A stretch of 64,000 nucleotides of DNA from Candidatus Paraprevotella stercoravium (lineage in GTDB: Bacteria; Bacteroidota; Bacteroidia; Bacteroidales; Bacteroidaceae): assembly GCA_944320795.1 (NCBI GenBank), contig CALUIU010000011.1:1-64000 (forward strand). Direction: 5' to 3'. Shown piece by piece: positions 63,964 to 64,000 of the stretch (position 1 is its first letter; every line of letters begins with the position of its first letter). The notes beneath the pieces were generated by a model. That model ran no database searches. It was not told the DNA's origin and saw only the letters and a program-made list of their open reading frames with translations. The position numbers and the translations under genes are program-made.

Positions 63964-64000
63964 GTGAAAACTTATCTAGTAACAGGAGGAGCCGGCTTTA
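63964..64000 (+). CDS. Start of a sugar-nucleotide dehydratase or epimerase (3' end outside window)
   Basis: A GTG at 63964 opens VKTYLVTGGAGF, the Rossmann nucleotide-binding start of the extended SDR family (dTDP-glucose 4,6-dehydratase or UDP-glucose 4-epimerase). Only 12 residues are visible. It lies 21 bp after the phosphoesterase gene on the same strand. Confidence 0.6.
   Translation, partial: MKTYLVTGGAGF

Noticed and set aside
1..64000. tRNA or rRNA genes, IS elements, integrases
   Set aside because: None recognised by eye on either strand; the AT-rich left end suggests transfer but shows no integrase or att repeat within the window.

Overview
The window looks like a stretch of chromosome from a gut Bacteroidales, most likely Bacteroides or Phocaeicola. 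The support is the recurring Bacteroides-type promoter (TAnnTTTG at -7, TTTG about 20 bp upstream), an 11-subunit Nuo complex with fused NuoC/NuoD and no NuoEFG, a SusC-like outer-membrane receptor fold, a serine-type secreted sulfatase and a multidomain GH31 enzyme. Most genes have mid-40s to 50% GC by eye. The first ~7.7 kb is strikingly AT-rich.

Layout. (1) 1-7246, accessory/defence: the 3' part of an Eco57I-type DNA methyltransferase gene faces a three-gene operon made of a DNA methyltransferase, a protein with two GHKL ATPase domains (MutL/MORC-like plus histidine-kinase-like), and a receiver-like protein of unknown output. This is the best candidate for an undescribed system. (2) 7247-8220: AT-rich spacer with dyads and a probable ~200-nt RNA with its own promoter and terminator. 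(3) 8221-11491: MATE and MFS exporters and a DUF3332-type lipoprotein. (4) 11715-17700: a very long sulfatase and an outer-membrane beta-barrel receptor. (5) 17945-20966: serine biosynthesis, serC-serA-serB. (6) 21937-31790: nuoA-B-CD-H-I-J-K-L-M-N, preceded by a small membrane-anchored protein that may share its promoter. (7) 32482-38339: a membrane protein, methylglyoxal synthase and a 1284-residue GH31 enzyme with dockerin-like and cohesin-like parts. (8) 38612-44611: a coiled-coil protein and an export operon (TolC, HlyD, two ABC-2 permeases) without an ATPase gene. (9) 44770-50650: a methyltransferase / hybrid histidine kinase / sigma-54 activator operon flanked by two sigma-54-like promoters, one before a 22-residue-repeat protein and one before a putative structured small RNA. 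(10) 50743-54192: a DHA2-type MFS exporter, a secreted WG-like protein and a decayed gene. (11) 54197-64000: housekeeping genes mrp, trmB, an OmpA lipoprotein, ilvE, xseB, xseA, mnmA, a second MATE exporter overlapping a cytidylate-kinase-like gene and a phosphodiesterase gene, and the first bases of a sugar-nucleotide dehydratase/epimerase.

How parts fit together: the nuo genes form one energy-conserving complex, the ser genes make serine from 3-phosphoglycerate, and the HK/NtrC pair probably controls its sigma-54-promoter neighbours. The defence-like operon probably methylates DNA and senses or acts through a phosphorelay-like ATPase/receiver pair; that last point is inference. Domain names are from motif recognition by eye, not from database searches.
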